Below are positions 34,018-47,410 of a stretch of DNA of 64,000 nucleotides, one piece after another; position 1 is the stretch's first letter; each line of letters begins with the position of its first letter. A program made the translations under genes and the position numbers. The stretch comes from Halichoerus grypus (lineage: Eukaryota; Chordata; Mammalia; Carnivora; Phocidae). The DNA lies in NCBI RefSeq assembly GCF_964656455.1, contig NC_135726.1:940001-1004000 (forward strand), written 5' to 3'. The notes below the pieces were generated by a model that was not told the origin of the DNA, made no database searches, and saw only the letters and a program-made list of their open reading frames with translations.

Positions 34018-34399
34018 GGAACAGGCATTTTTGTTTTTGTTTTTTTTTAAGAGCTATATTTTTGCGGAAGTTGACGGGAGGGGGAGGGGTGCGCTGGAGT
34101 GGAATTCGCTCCGTCCAGCGCCGGGCTGCCGAGCCACCGCCCACCTCCGCTGACGGGGCGGTGCTCTCGGGTGGCCCTGGCCCTCCTTCCTCCCAGACTC
34201 TCCCGGGGCCGGCCCCACCCCTCCAGGCCCCGGCGCCCCCGCCCCTCGGGCTTTCCCCGGGAGCCCGGCCGGGCCTGCGTAGACGCCGATTTCGCCCTCC
34301 GGGCCGCGCGCAAACCGCCCTAGGCGGGGACGCGTTTGTTCATGGTACAGAAAAACAAGCGCGCCTTAACAACGTTGGCACCTAAGATTCGATGAAATA

Positions 34400-34542
34400 C
34401 GGTAGTTCCTGCGGGCGGTGGCGGCGGCCACGCCCCACAATCCGGCCCCGCCCGCCGGCGCTGAGCGCAGGCGCAGAGCTGCCGGCCCCGCCCCCGGTCG
34501 CCGAGCTTCGCTCCCCGCCCGGCGACACGCGCCGGCTGCCAG
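34400..34542 (+). promoter_or_regulatory. APRT: APRT promoter, GC-box type
   Basis: Three Sp1-type boxes (GGCCCCGCCC at 34443, GGCCCCGCCCCC at 34483, CTCCCCGCCC at 34511) lie within 100 bp before the ATG, without a TATA box. Sp1 sites in front of mammalian APRT are known to keep its CpG island unmethylated; the same layout is seen here. Confidence 0.75.
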
Positions 34543-36558
<2,016 letters not shown>

Positions 36559-36809
36559 CTCTGGCCCCATCCTGGCAGGGAGGTCCAGCCCGGTAGCTGG
36601 CTCTGGCCGCCAGGGGGCGCCAGCCATCCGCCTGGACTTTTTTTTTTTTAATTTTGTAAGGGTTTTGTGCAGTTGTCTTTCTCTGGTGCCTAGGCCACCG
36701 TTGGGGTCCTTCCTGCGGGCTGTGGGGGTGCCAAGGCCTGGAGCCAGCGGCTCCGGCCGGGGCCCACTCCAGGCCCCTGCAGGTGCACTCAGAAACACCG
36801 AGAGAAGTG

Positions 36810-36815
36810 AATAAA
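36810..36815 (+). promoter_or_regulatory. APRT: APRT polyadenylation signal AATAAA
   Basis: AATAAA 252 bp after the APRT stop. The convergent CDT1 transcript is expected to end near 37280, leaving about 450 bp between the two 3' ends. Confidence 0.85.
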
Positions 36816-37294
36816 CTGCTTTGCTAGAATGGCTGCTCTCGGTCCAGGTGCCAGGTGGGGTCTGGCCTTGGGGCCGGGACATGCAGGGACCCCCCCATGG
36901 CAGGCTGCACAGGCCTGTCTATGGCACCGTGTGGTTCTGTCCTCACAGAGGGCAAACGAGACCGGTGTGGCCTGGGGCGGCTTCCAGATGCGGGAAGTGC
37001 TGGTCTGTGTTGCTGGGGCTGGTTCCTTCAGGGGGCTCCAGGGAGACCGTCTCCTGGCTTTCCCAGCTTCCAGAGCCTCAGGGCCAGCCCTCCATTCTCA
37101 GAGCCAGCGGCTTACCACCCTCCAGGCTTGCAGGCTGCCTCCCTCTTACAAGGGTCCAGCAGGGATGCCAAGCCCACTGGGCCATCCAGGATTCCCACAT
37201 CAACCTCCAGGGGGGCATTCTGCCAACCGCCTGACCTCCTGCCCCACTTCCCTGCACCCCAAACACAGCAAGGACAAAGTCCCCAACAAACCAG

Positions 37295-37300
37295 TTTAAT
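37295..37300 (-). promoter_or_regulatory. CDT1: CDT1 polyadenylation signal ATTAAA
   Basis: On the minus strand ATTAAA lies 147 bp past the CDT1 stop; it is the best signal before the APRT 3' end. Variant hexamer, so moderate confidence. Confidence 0.6.
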
Positions 37301-37446
37301 GACGATACGATGCACCGGGGGAGGCCTACTGCCCAGAGAGCCTGGTGGGGAGTTCAAAAGGGGGAAAAGTGCATGGTGTCCCTAAAGGGAGTAAAACAGA
37401 CGCAGCGGGCCGGGCCAGGGACCGGAAGCCCATGTCTGCGAGGCGC

Positions 37447-40400
37447 TCACAGCGCCGCCTCCGCGCGGGCAAGGCGGGCCAGCCGTGTGACGACCTCTGC
37501 CAGGTCAGCAGCCTTGTCCAGCTTGACGTAGGTGTCCGTGCGGATGTGGTGGAGGCTGAGCCAGTCGGGCAGCAGCTCGGAGAGGAGCCGCACGTGCTGC
37601 TCCATCTCCCCTGCAGACGGAGGGGGGTGTGAGGCTGGGGCCCATGCACACCTGAGTGGGCGCTAAGCCCCCATGGGGTGGGTGTCCAGGCCGTCAGCAG
37701 GCCTTCCTTAGGACCAGCCTTCCCCCTCTCGCCCACACCCGCCAAGCCTGTCCGTGCCCCCGAGAAGCAGAGTGAACAGTGGAAAGATGGGGGACAGCCA
37801 TGCCAAGGAGCTGACCCTCCCACTGAGCCCCACGCCAGTCCCGGTCCCCAGGAGGGAGCTGCCGGTCCCGTGGGAAGCGGGGCCGTCCGAGGGGCTGCAG
37901 GGTGCCCGGCTGGGTTGTGAGCACAGAGGCTCAAGAGGTGACCTCAAGGGCACTGTGCCTGCCAGCACACACCACAGACCCCACACACGTGTGGGGAGCA
38001 GCCGGTCCACGGCGCCCACTGTCACCCGGGAGCCGGGGACACGGGGAGGGCCCAGCACACACCGGGGCTCACGACTGCAGGGTAGCTGCCGAGCATCCTG
38101 CTGCAGGCCACCTCCATGGTGAGCGCCGGCTTCCGCGCGGACACGAAGACGCCGCGCAGCACGCGGGCCAGCTCGGGCAGCCGCTCCAGCCTCTGCAGGC
38201 GCATCTCCTGCTCTGGCCGCCGCGTCATCTGGGCCAGCTGCTTCCGTTTCTCCTTGCACCGGATCTGCAGGGGGCCAGGGGGCAGTCAGGGCAAGGCCAG
38301 CCCCGCGGCCCCCCTGCCGGGACCCCCCAACACTCACCCTCTCCAGCAGGTCCTGGGACACCCCCCTCAGGGCCGCAGGCGGGGCAGCCGGTGGGGCGGC
38401 CAGCAGGGCAGGGCTGGGGGACCCAGGGCTGCTGGGCTGGGCCGTACGCAAAGCCAGGTCACTCAGGGCCTTTTCCATCTGCGGCAGGTCAGACGGGAGA
38501 AATGAGGAGCAGCCCCCCCTGCCCAGGAGTCGCCGTCTGTCCAACCCAAGCACCCTGTGCGTCCGGGCATGAGGGGAGGGCACCTCCTGCCACCCGCAAG
38601 GCACTTGGCCAAGGACGGAGCCTGTCAGGTGCCCACGTGGAGGTCGGGCTGCCCTGCCCCGTCATCCCGGACACAGTCTCACCCTGGGCGACAGGAGGCT
38701 GCGGGCACGGGCCAGCACCTCCCGGGCGGTGGCCAGCTTCTCCGTGGCGGGCGGCTGGGGCAGCTCGGCCGGCTCGATGTCAGGCACGTCGTCCACGTTG
38801 AAGCGCGGGTGCCAGCGTGTGAGCTGGTCCTCGGGCACCACCATGGGAGGGTTCAGGGAGGCCAGGAAGGCCTGTGTGCAAAGGGGACAGGGCGTGCCGG
38901 GTGACCCTGGGCACATCCGCGTGGGGGCAGGCAAAGCTGCTGGGCTCCTGTCCCAGCTGAGCGACCTCGGGCAAGGTCCTGCACCTGAGCTCCAGGTGCT
39001 CGGCTGGGCCAAGAGCCGGACGCAGCAGCCAGCAGCACCCACTGGGCCCGTCCTGCACCTCCCAGGGCCTGAGGCCGCCATGCTGAGCTCCTCCCCCTCA
39101 GCTGGGGGACCGGGCCCAGGCCCCCCGCCCAGCCCGCACCCACCCTGCAGGAGGCAGCCGTAGGAGGGGCTCAGAGAACTCTAGAGAGGACGTGGTTCTT
39201 GCAGGTAGGAGCGAGCCCTGACAGGAGGAGGGGACGGAGGACAGGGCGGGCTGGGGAGAGGCTTCCTCCAGGGGCCGAGCTGGCCATCCCGGGGCGCGCA
39301 CTCACCCTGTGGTGCTCACGGACGCGCTCCACCAGATTCTGGCTGAAGACCTGCCGCCGCTGCAGGAGGCGCGAGGCCGTGAGCTGGGGCGCCGCGCTGC
39401 CGGCCTCTGTGGGCAGAGCTCAGGCCTGAGTCCCCAGCCCCGAGACCCCGGGTCTCGTAGGAGGCCGGGGACCCGACGCCTAACACCCATGCTCAAAACC
39501 GTGGCTCTGGCGGGGAACCGGAGGCTCAGGGCTGCGTGAGCTCAGCCACAGCACACTCACCCTGGTCCAGCAGCGGCTCGATGGTAAGCTGGTAATCAGA
39601 CCTCTTAATGCCGTCCTTGAAGGTGGGGACGTTGCGCTCCTGGCGGAAGCGGTAGGAAGTAGGGTACACAGTTCTGATCTGGCCAACATTGCGCTCCTCA
39701 AAGCGCCTATGGAACAAGGTGCTGGGGTCAGAGAGTGGCCGGCAGGGCACACGGCGGACTCCGCAGGCAGGGGGAGGGCCCCACCGTGGCGGGCCACTCA
39801 CTTGCGCATCATGTCCTGGACGCCCTGCTTGACTTTGGCAAAGGTCACGGTCTCGGAGCGGTTGTAGAGCATGCCCACGACGGTGTCCATGCTGCGGAAC
39901 ATCTCCGCCAGCAGCTGGTACTTGTAAGGAAGCACGAGGCTCGGGGGCCCCGGCTGGGCCAGGGCATGGAAGCGCTGGTAGGCAGGGGCCTTCTGTCCAC
40001 TGCCAGGGAGGGATCCAGGCGTCAGGGGAAGCAGCAGACCCACACCCCTCCAACACCAACAGCAGGCAGGCAATGTGGCCAGGGAGACCCCAGAGCCGGG
40101 GCTTGAGAACCACTCCCGTGACACACCACACCCCCGTTCCCACGGCCCCCGCACACCCCGTGTCCCCATCATGCACACGGCTGGAGGTGCAGACAGAAAG
40201 GCATAGCTCCAAACCTAGCTCTGCCATGTCCTGCCTGGCCACCTAGGGAAGTCCCTGGCCACCCCCAACCCTGGTTCCCTCATCTCTAAGAGGCACTCGA
40301 TGACCACAGGGGCTGGGGAGGACAGACATGGCTACAGGGGACAAATACCCAATAACGGTGAGCTGTTGACAGCATCTGAAGCTCACAAGGGCCCCCCGCG

Positions 40401-41752
40401 GCAAGAAGTGGCACCTCTCACGGATGGAGGCCAGGGTGCGGAGCTAGCCAGTGGCAGGGCTGGGATCCGAGAGCCTCGTCACCTGCACGGCCTCCATGGA
40501 AGGAGCAGCCCTGGCCTCTACCCAGTCCTGTCCTCCCACCAGCCTAGCCTTGCCTCCGGTGCCTGACCGCCCGCCCAGGACTCACCATGGCCCTGCTGGG
40601 TGCCCCTGGTCCTCGGGCACCCTGGGTTCCCCAGCATCCTTCCTCTGGGCACTTGCCCTCAGCTCCTGGGCCCGGGCCCCTAGCTCCCGTGCCCGCTGTA
40701 GGCACGACTTGAGCTCAGAAAAAGTGACTTTTGAGGAAGCCTGTGGACACAAGATGCCTTCAGCTGGCCATTCACACCCACATCACTCTACCTCCCCCAC
40801 CCTGGGTCCAACCTCACCTTCTCCTGAGCGGCCAGGCAGGGCTGTAGACCTGCTGAGAGAGGGGCCTGCTCTGGGGAGCCGGGGACAGCGGGGGCAGCAC
40901 AGACAGTGGGGTCAGCGGGGGCAGCTGGGGCAGTCGGGGCAGCCGGGTCAGCGGGGGCAGCTGGGGCAGCCGGGTCAGCGGGGGCAGCGGGGGCAGCACA
41001 GACAGTGGGGTCAGCCGGGTCAGCGGGGGCAGCTGGGGCAGTCGGGTCAGCCGGGTCAGCGGGATCCGAGACCTGGTGGGCAGAACGCCAAAGGTGAACG
41101 AGTGACGGGGCTGCGGTGAGAGGGATCCCTCCCTCGCTCAGCTGGCTAGAACACGCGCTGCCGGGGGCACCAGTGCAGGTTTTTGCTGGAGTCGCGCCCG
41201 AGGAGCGGGCCCATCGCCTGCTGCCCGTTCTTCTCCGGCCCGACCCCCGCCCAGGCTTGCAGGCAGGCCAGACGTCTACCAGCCCAGCGCCCTGCCCTCC
41301 TCACGCCGGCACCTCTGCGCCCTCGTGCGGAGCTCTGTGCCCGGTTCTCGCGGCGGCCACAGCACACCTGCCCCTGCCGTCCGCGGTGACCGGGCCCCAG
41401 GCCTTCTCCACGGTCTCCGGCTGCGGCTCGGGGCCTGTTCTCTGCACGCGGCACCGTCCGCAGCCAGACCCCCGGTCCGCGTCCCCCCTGCCCCCGCCCC
41501 GGTCTCAGTTTCCCCCGTCACCGTGTCGGCCGGCAGCCGCAGCCTCCGGCGCGCGGGCGGCGCGGGGTGGTCGCGCGCGGGCTCGGCGGGCGGGCGGGCA
41601 CGCTTGCGGCTGCCGCCCGGGGTGCGGGCCGGGGCGCCGGGCGCGGGCTTGGCGGGGCTTGGGGTGCGCCAGACCGACTTGACCCGCGGCGGCGCGGCGC
41701 GGAGCCCGGGGCGGCGGCGCGCGAAGAAGTCGGTGAGTCGGGGCTGTGCCAT
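37447..41752 (-). CDS. CDT1: CDT1, DNA replication licensing factor
   Basis: Nuclear factor that loads MCM2-7 onto ORC/CDC6-bound origins in G1; blocked by geminin and destroyed in S phase by CRL4-CDT2 and SCF-SKP2. Ten minus-strand exons: 41752-41522, 41072-40818, 40740-40586, 39999-39802, 39706-39561, 39406-39306, 38871-38683, 38478-38338, 38264-38063, 37610-37447. They join to 593 residues against 546 in human. Residues 3-13 are a PIP degron ([11 protein letters not shown]), a run RRRLRL near 68 is the cyclin-binding motif, residues ~215-330 hold the geminin-binding region and winged helix ([20 protein letters not shown]), and residues ~425-593 the C-terminal MCM-binding winged helix ([25 protein letters not shown]). 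Most of the extra length is an Ala/Asp/Pro repeat in exon 2. All donors are GT. Confidence 0.97.
40195..40465. mobile_element. MIR fragments in CDT1 intron 3
   Basis: Two facing pieces: 40195-40320 reads like MIR forward (CTAGCTCTGCCATGTCCTGCC, GTTCCCTCATCTCTAAG) and 40345-40465 like MIR reverse (ACGGATGGAGGCCAGGG, GAGCTAGCCAGTGGCAGGG). Confidence 0.5.
40885..41062 (-). repeat. CDT1: In-frame tandem repeat in CDT1 exon 2
   Basis: Read on the minus strand, 9-base units (GCT GAC/GCC CCN) encode runs of ADP and AAP triplets. A larger duplication with a 99-base offset repeats DPTVCAAPA (GCAGCAC at 40894 and 40993 on plus). All visible offsets are multiples of three, so the frame is kept. Confidence 0.9.
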
Positions 41753-42010
41753 GGCGGGACCGGGGACACGAACGGGGACCTGGTACCGCGCAGGACGGAA
41801 GCGGTGCCGCGCTCCGCGCCGATTTTCCCGCCGCGCCTGGCCCCGCCCCCTCGGACGGAACCATCGGCGGGGGGCGGGGCGGCCGGGAAATGGACGCGTC
41901 CAGGCACATGCGCGCGGACGCTCTCGCGGCTGCGCAGACGCGCGCAGGCGCCGCAGCGTGGTCCTCGTTCCGCCCGCCTCGAGGTGGCGGGTGAGCTCGG
42001 CCTGGGGCGG
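41290..42010. promoter_or_regulatory. CDT1: CDT1 CpG island and promoter
   Basis: CpG-rich sequence over exon 1 and upstream of the minus-strand ATG at 41752. A TTTTCCCGCC E2F-type site is at 41823-41832, 71 bp upstream of the ATG, with GC boxes GGCCCCGCCCCC and GGGGGCGGGGCGG next to it and no TATA box. CDT1 is a known E2F target in G1/S. Confidence 0.8.
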
Positions 42011-43811
42011 CCGCGGAGCCTGTGCGGTCCGGGAGACGAGAGCGATGCCACGCTGCTTCCTGCTGAGGGTAACACCAGGCGCCGTTGAGTGACGCTGGCC
42101 CTCGGCGGCGTCCCTGGGCAGGGTCGGCAGCCAGACCCCGGAGTCTCTCCGCGGGTGCGAATTCTGCGTCAGGGAGGCTGTTGTGCAAGGAAGGGTGGCA
42201 TCCGGGCGGATCGGGGAAGGGGGTGCTAGTCCCGGAGGGGCCGCTGCCGCCGGGGACCCGCGGGAGGCCCGGAGCGCCCTGTAGAGGGCCTCTCGGTGGG
42301 GGAAGTGCCCGGAGGCGGCCGTTCCCGTGGGCGATGAGGCGAGCGGACAGCTACGCCCGTGCTTTGGGGACAGCAGCCGCCCAGGGAGCAGGGTGGCAGG
42401 CGGCAGCCGGCGTGTTTAAGCCTAGGCTCTGTGACCGGTCTGTGGCGTGTGTGTGCCCTGGGCCACCACGCTGGAGGCAAGCATTGACCTGCGTCGAAAT
42501 GGACCTCTCCAAACGTAAGCCTGCTGTGCGTTATAGAGAGAAGTGTGCAGGATCCTGGGACTGCGGTGACAGCACACATTCTAGGCACAGCCTCTTCGTC
42601 AGGCCGGCGGAGACAAGGGCACTTCGCAGGTCTTTCCGTCAGTAGCCGCTCATCCGGAAGGAGGCAGCTGTCTTCTCTCCCAAATAGGCTGTGGTTCCCG
42701 CGCGCTCTGCTTCACATTAGAAAGTAAAGGAACACCTGGTTTTGGAGAGTCCGGGCAGCTGGGTCTAAGCACGAGTGACTCCAGTATCTGGCTCCCAGCC
42801 CTTGCTCTCTGTAGATAAGCTGATGAGCAGGAGGCCTCCCCAGAGCGTCCAGAATGCCGAGACGTTTCTACCAGCATTTCATTTGTCTTGCCACCTGCCC
42901 GCGCACCAGCCTGGAACCACAGAGTGCTGACCAGGCTCATGCCCCCCAAGAGAGCTGAGTGAGGTGATGGGAGGCAGGGCCCCTCAGGAGAGGACACCCT
43001 GCCTGCCTGGCTCCACATGGCTGTGTGACAAGAGCATGCACTCCCAGGCACATCCACCTGAGGAGGACTTCTGGGAGGAAAAGAGTCACACATTGCTGTG
43101 TTCTGGCCAGCTCCCGGGGGCACTAGTCTGGAGGTGGAAGCAGGCCCTAGGAGGCCCCGAGTGGCTCTGGGGATGGCTGAGGGGTCTTGTAGGATCCAGA
43201 ACATGAATCCAAAACGTGTCGGTCCCATGTGGGATGAGGCAAGTCTGGGGACGTAACAGTGCTGTCTTCATTCGCTCCTCACAACCAGCCATCGGGAGGG
43301 GGGCATGGCATACAGCAGGGGCCTGGGGACCAGCTCCAGTGCCAATGTCCGTGCCGTTGCAGTGTGTCTGGCCGTGCCACTGTTAACTTTTAATGTCACT
43401 CCTGGTGACTCGGCCTGTTTGGGATGACTTAAGCCTCTGGAGCAGCTGCTGCTTAGAAAATTGTCTGCCCACCTACAGTGATGGGGTTCAGCAGCCACCT
43501 CTGGAAGTTGTGACCCCCACCTTCCAGTCACCACTGATTGGATGACAGGCACACAGCTGAACCGATCAGATCCTCTCCTTGGACCTATGACTGGCATTGG
43601 AACCACCCTTCTGTCACCTCTGGCTGTGGGAAGTGAGATGGAGTAGGACAGCCACCTTCCTCCATGTGTATGGAGACAGAGATAGTGAGCAAGGGACCGT
43701 GTCACCCGGGGACACCCAGCCAGACCCAGCAGCTGACCCAGATGGTTTGCAATGGTTCTAGTTTGCTGTCATGGGAGACCCACAGCCTTTCAAGATGGCC
43801 CGGGTTTTTAT

Positions 43812-44040
43812 TTTTTTTTTTTTATTTTTTTATTTTTTATTATTTTTTTTTTTAAAGATTTTATTTATTTATTTGAGAGAGAGAGAACGAGAGACAGAGA
43901 GCATGAGAGGGAGGAGGGTCAGAGGGAGAAGCAGACTCCCCGCTGAGCAGGGAGCCCGATGCGGGACTCGATCCCGGGACTCCAGGACCATGACCTGAGC
44001 CGAAGGCAGTCGCTCAACCAACTGAGCCACCCAGGCGCCC
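43812..44040 (-). mobile_element. CAN-SINE, minus, with 20-bp perfect target duplication
   Basis: Full-length element with a long T/A-rich tail, a GAGAGAGAGAACGAGAG stretch, GGGAGCCCGATGCGGGAC and the GAGCCACCCAGGCGCC head. Both flanks carry AAGATGGCCCGGGTTTTTAT (43792-43811 and 44041-44060) without a mismatch, so it is probably one of the youngest insertions here. Confidence 0.96.
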
Positions 44041-44404
44041 AAGATGGCCCGGGTTTTTATGAAGCAGCCTCTAGCCTCTCCCATACCTCTGCGTCTTTTG
44101 CCTAAAGTGCCTCTGAGTGAGTTTCTATTTCTTCCAACCCAAGGAGGCTGGATGAAAGCCTGGTCAAAAGGTTGATCCATATGAGGCTGCATTAATAAAA
44201 GTATAGAGTCTAGAATAAGGTAAGTGAATGCCCCTCTCTGCTCTGTTCTGCCCAAGCTCCCCTGAAGTGTCATGTTGGCTTATAGGTATGGAATGTTAAG
44301 GCTAGAATGTCTTCAGGAGAGAGAGAGATCAGCAGATCACAAAGGGACTAGAACCCTTGTTTCTGGATGTGTACCCTGAAGAAACTGGGAGACTGGGGAC
44401 TATG

Positions 44405-44585
44405 CCTTCATTCATGTGATCACCCGGTATTTACTGAGTGCCCACTGGGAGCCTGGCGGCCGAAGGCCCAGTACAGGCCAGGCCACTGAGGGTCCACTCT
44501 GTATCAGGTTGAGAACAAGACAGGAGGGCCCTGCCCTCAAGGAGCTCACATTCTAGTGGAGAGAGACAGAAATTAGTTTAATTAA
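44405..44585 (+). mobile_element. L2 LINE 3' fragment
   Basis: GGTATTTACTGAGTGCCCACT, then GAACAAGACAGGAGGGCCCTGCCCTCAAGG and AGCTCACATTCTAGTGG in order, the well-known 3' end of L2. Confidence 0.75.
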
Positions 44586-44591
44586 ATTTCA

Positions 44592-44796
44592 GGGGTGCGT
44601 GGGTGGCTCAGTTGGTTGAGCAGCTCAGGTCATGATCTCAGGGTCCTAGGATCAAGCCCCGCATCGGGCTCCCTGCTCAGCAGGGAGTCTGCTTCTCCCT
44701 CTGCCTGTGCTGCTCCCCCTGCTTGTGCGCTCTCGCTCGCTCGCTCACTCTCTGTCTCTCAAATAAATAAAATCTTTAAAAAAAATTTTTTTTTAA
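44592..44796 (+). mobile_element. CAN-SINE, plus
   Basis: Head GTGGGTGGCTCAGTTGGTTGAGC, CATCGGGCTCCCTGCTCAGC, a TCGCTCGCTCGCTCAC pyrimidine stretch and the AAATAAATAAAATCTTTAAA tail. Confidence 0.93.
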
Positions 44797-45284
44797 TCAT
44801 TTCAAGTAAAGAATATAAAACCTGGTCATGAGATGGAGTGACTGGGGGGGCCACTTTAGATCTGAGGGTTCAGGGAGGCCTCTTGGAGAGGATGACACTG
44901 AAGGGCAAGAAGGAAGGGCCTCGGGAATATCTGATAGAGGACACAGTAGGGAATAGAACCCAGACCACCATCACCACCACCATCATCATCATTTTAACCA
45001 CACTCCAAAAAATGGCTAGAGTTGCAGTATGTTCTGAGTTTGAGTTACAGCCGTGTCTGCCCAGCTGTAACTTCCCTAGAACCCATCCCACCTCCTGCTC
45101 TGCCTTCGAGCATGAGCACAGCCTGAACGACTGCACCCAGCTGCTCCAGGCTGCTGCTGTTGGCTCGGAACAAGCACTTCCCAGGGGTATGCAGTGGCCG
45201 ACAATCTGCAAAGCAGTTCTACAAAACAGTAACAGCTGGGCTCTGTTGAGGTGTGCTTTGTGCGGCCCCGTGCCCATAACCGGG

Positions 45285-45390
45285 ATGCCTTAGCTGTCTC
45301 ACCCTCAGAGCGGTCCTACGAGCCATACCCCATTTGTGGGTGAAGAAGCCAAGACTTGTAAGGCATAAAGCTGGTGCACCAAGGAGCCTG
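45285..45390 (-). mobile_element. MIR-like fragment
   Basis: CCCCATTTGTGGGTGAAGAAGC followed by AAAGCTGGTGCACC resembles reverse MIR. Weak. Confidence 0.35.
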
Positions 45391-46369
45391 CTCTGCTCGC
45401 CCACCTCCACCTCTCAGTCGGTCACTCCTTCCCTAAGAGACCAGACAGTAGCTGGAGAGAATGGAATTCAGGCTTCAGGGATCCCCTGAGCCCTGATAGA
45501 GCCTGTCACCTGCTGCCACAGGGGCGATGTTCATGGTCTTGGCTTATGATGCGATGTCCATAGCCAGACCTGGAGGCAGCTTGACCTTCAGCGAAGACAT
45601 TTGGGTCTCAGCCTGCACTTGGCTCTTTGTCCACCAGATGTGATGAGACAAATGGGAGGGTGGAGAAGCTGCTGCTGCCCACAGGCTGAGTGACCTGGGA
45701 GGCTTCCTCTCCTCCCCAAGCCTCACAACCATACTTATCAAGGGGACCTCACGGAAGGCGCTCTCAGCAGAGACCTGGGAAAGCAAACGTAGCTTCAAGT
45801 TCCCGTAGGACGGTGACCGCATCGACAGCACACCTGCTTGCAGAGCATGTCAGGGTGGGAATAGGGCACACTGTGTCTTGATCCACGTGTGAGCGTCCAG
45901 AGCCGCAGCCCCAACAGAAACGTGGGGGCACAGGTGTAATTTTACTTTTTCTCGTAGCTACGCTAAGAAAGTAAAAAGAATCAGGTGACAGTCATTTTAA
46001 AGTATATTTTTACTTTACCCATCATATCCCAAATGTTACCATTTGAACAAGTAGCCGATATAAACTTTATTAATGAGCTATGTCACATGGTTCACCACCG
46101 TCCAATCACAACCATCACTAAGTCCTAGTTAGTACTTAAGTGCAGTCCGCCCTCCACACCTTACAGCACCTCTCAACTTGGAGCGCGCTCAGTTTTCACA
46201 GAAATACTTGATCTTTGCTCAGACTTCATGAAATTCGCAGCTGGAAACGGCTCATGTGCCCAAGTTGTTCTGAGGAGACAACTTTTCCAGCAAGTGCAGG
46301 GGAAAGGCCAGGTCCCAGCGGGCTGGAGGCTGCAGGGTGGGGGTCCCCACGACAGGGCGGCCGGGCACA

Positions 46370-46990
46370 GGGCAGAGAGGGCGCGCGTCGAGACGCAACG
46401 GAACACCCCGGGCCTCCGGCCCCGGCCCGGGGAGAACGCCCACCCGCGAGACTAGGCCTCGGGCGCAGCCCTGCGCTGTCAATCACGCGACGGGGCGGGG
46501 CGTAACTCCAGAAGGGGCGCTGTCTGTGAGGGGCGTGGCCGGAAGGATGGGGCGGGGCCAGGCCGAGTCGACGTGGACCGGTAGGGCGTGGCTCCGGGGG
46601 CTAGGTTAGGGGCGCCGAGGCTGGGCGTGGCCGGGAGTGGCAGGGGAGGTGCCATCGGTGGGGGCGTGGCTCAATGGTGGGCGTGGCCGGAGCTGAGGCT
46701 GGGTCGCGAGTTCCGTCTCCGCAGACCGAGGGGGCGGGCCCCGCTGCGGCGCCAGCGTGTGAGCGTCGCCGGGGTCACCTGGGTCACCTCAGCCCGAGGG
46801 TCCTGCAGGCTCCGCGCCTCCTGTCCTGACCCCTGCTGCCGTGTCCTCCGTAGGAAGGCGGCCCCCGTGACGATAACAGCTCACCGGAGAATGCCTGGAA
46901 CCGCACGAAGAACCTGCGGAACAGTCAGGCCTGAACCCAGGACCTTGCTCCGGGCCCCGCTCGCCGCCGCACCCCCCTCCGGCGTGGCCC
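46370..46990. promoter_or_regulatory. Orphan CpG island with five GGGCGTGGC boxes
   Basis: CpG- and GC-rich block with no assigned gene. GGGCGTGGC occurs at 46531, 46584, 46623, 46662 and 46679, all on the plus strand within 157 bp, with GGGGCGGGGC between. This box is a KLF/Sp-type site. The island lies midway between CDT1 and PIEZO1 and is followed by a GTAAGT at 47535 that could be a splice donor. It looks like a promoter, perhaps of a non-coding RNA; transcription is not shown by sequence alone. Confidence 0.6.
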
Positions 46991-47094
46991 TGGACTACCC
47001 TCGGGAGGCTTGTAAATGTCCCTCACCTAAGGACTTTGGGGGCCCTGCCACAAGCCACTCCCGATCCAGGTGGGTTAGCTGTGCCCTGCGCTGG

Positions 47095-47410
47095 GGGGGC
47101 TCACAGTCCTGCGGAGTGCAAGGCATGTGCTCTGCGCTTCGGGGGCCCAGCGCTGCCCTTGGGGGCGCTCACAGCCCTGCGGTCGGGGGCTCAGTCCTGT
47201 GCGCAGGGGGCTCACAGCCCTGCGCTCGGTGGGGAGGGGCTCACAGCCCTGCGCTCGGGGGGAGGGGCTCACAGCCCTGCGCTTCGGGGGGCTCACAGCC
47301 CTGAGCTGGGGGTGCTCAGCCCTGCGGAGCTGGGGGTGCACAGCCCTGCGGAGCGCTTCGGGGGTTTCACAGCCCTGCGCTCGGGGGGCTCACAGCCCTG
47401 CGGAGCCGAA
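47095..47410 (+). repeat. Minisatellite with GGGGCTCACAGCCCTGCG unit
   Basis: Around nine to eleven imperfect copies of a unit built on CTCACAGCCCTGCG(CTCGG) with a spacing of roughly 25-37 bp. It opens a false coding frame (Ser/Ala/Leu/Cys-rich) downstream of the orphan CpG island. Confidence 0.85.

Noticed and set aside
40451..41119. Plus-strand frame rich in Gly-Gln repeats
   Set aside because: Antisense shadow of the CDT1 exon 2 repeat.
44700..44760. CTCGCTCGCTCGCTCACTC microsatellite
   Set aside because: It is the pyrimidine stretch inside the SINE at 44592, not an independent repeat.
45544..45831. 95-codon minus-strand frame considered as a processed pseudogene
   Set aside because: I could not match it to any protein family, and it lacks an A-tail or flanking duplication.
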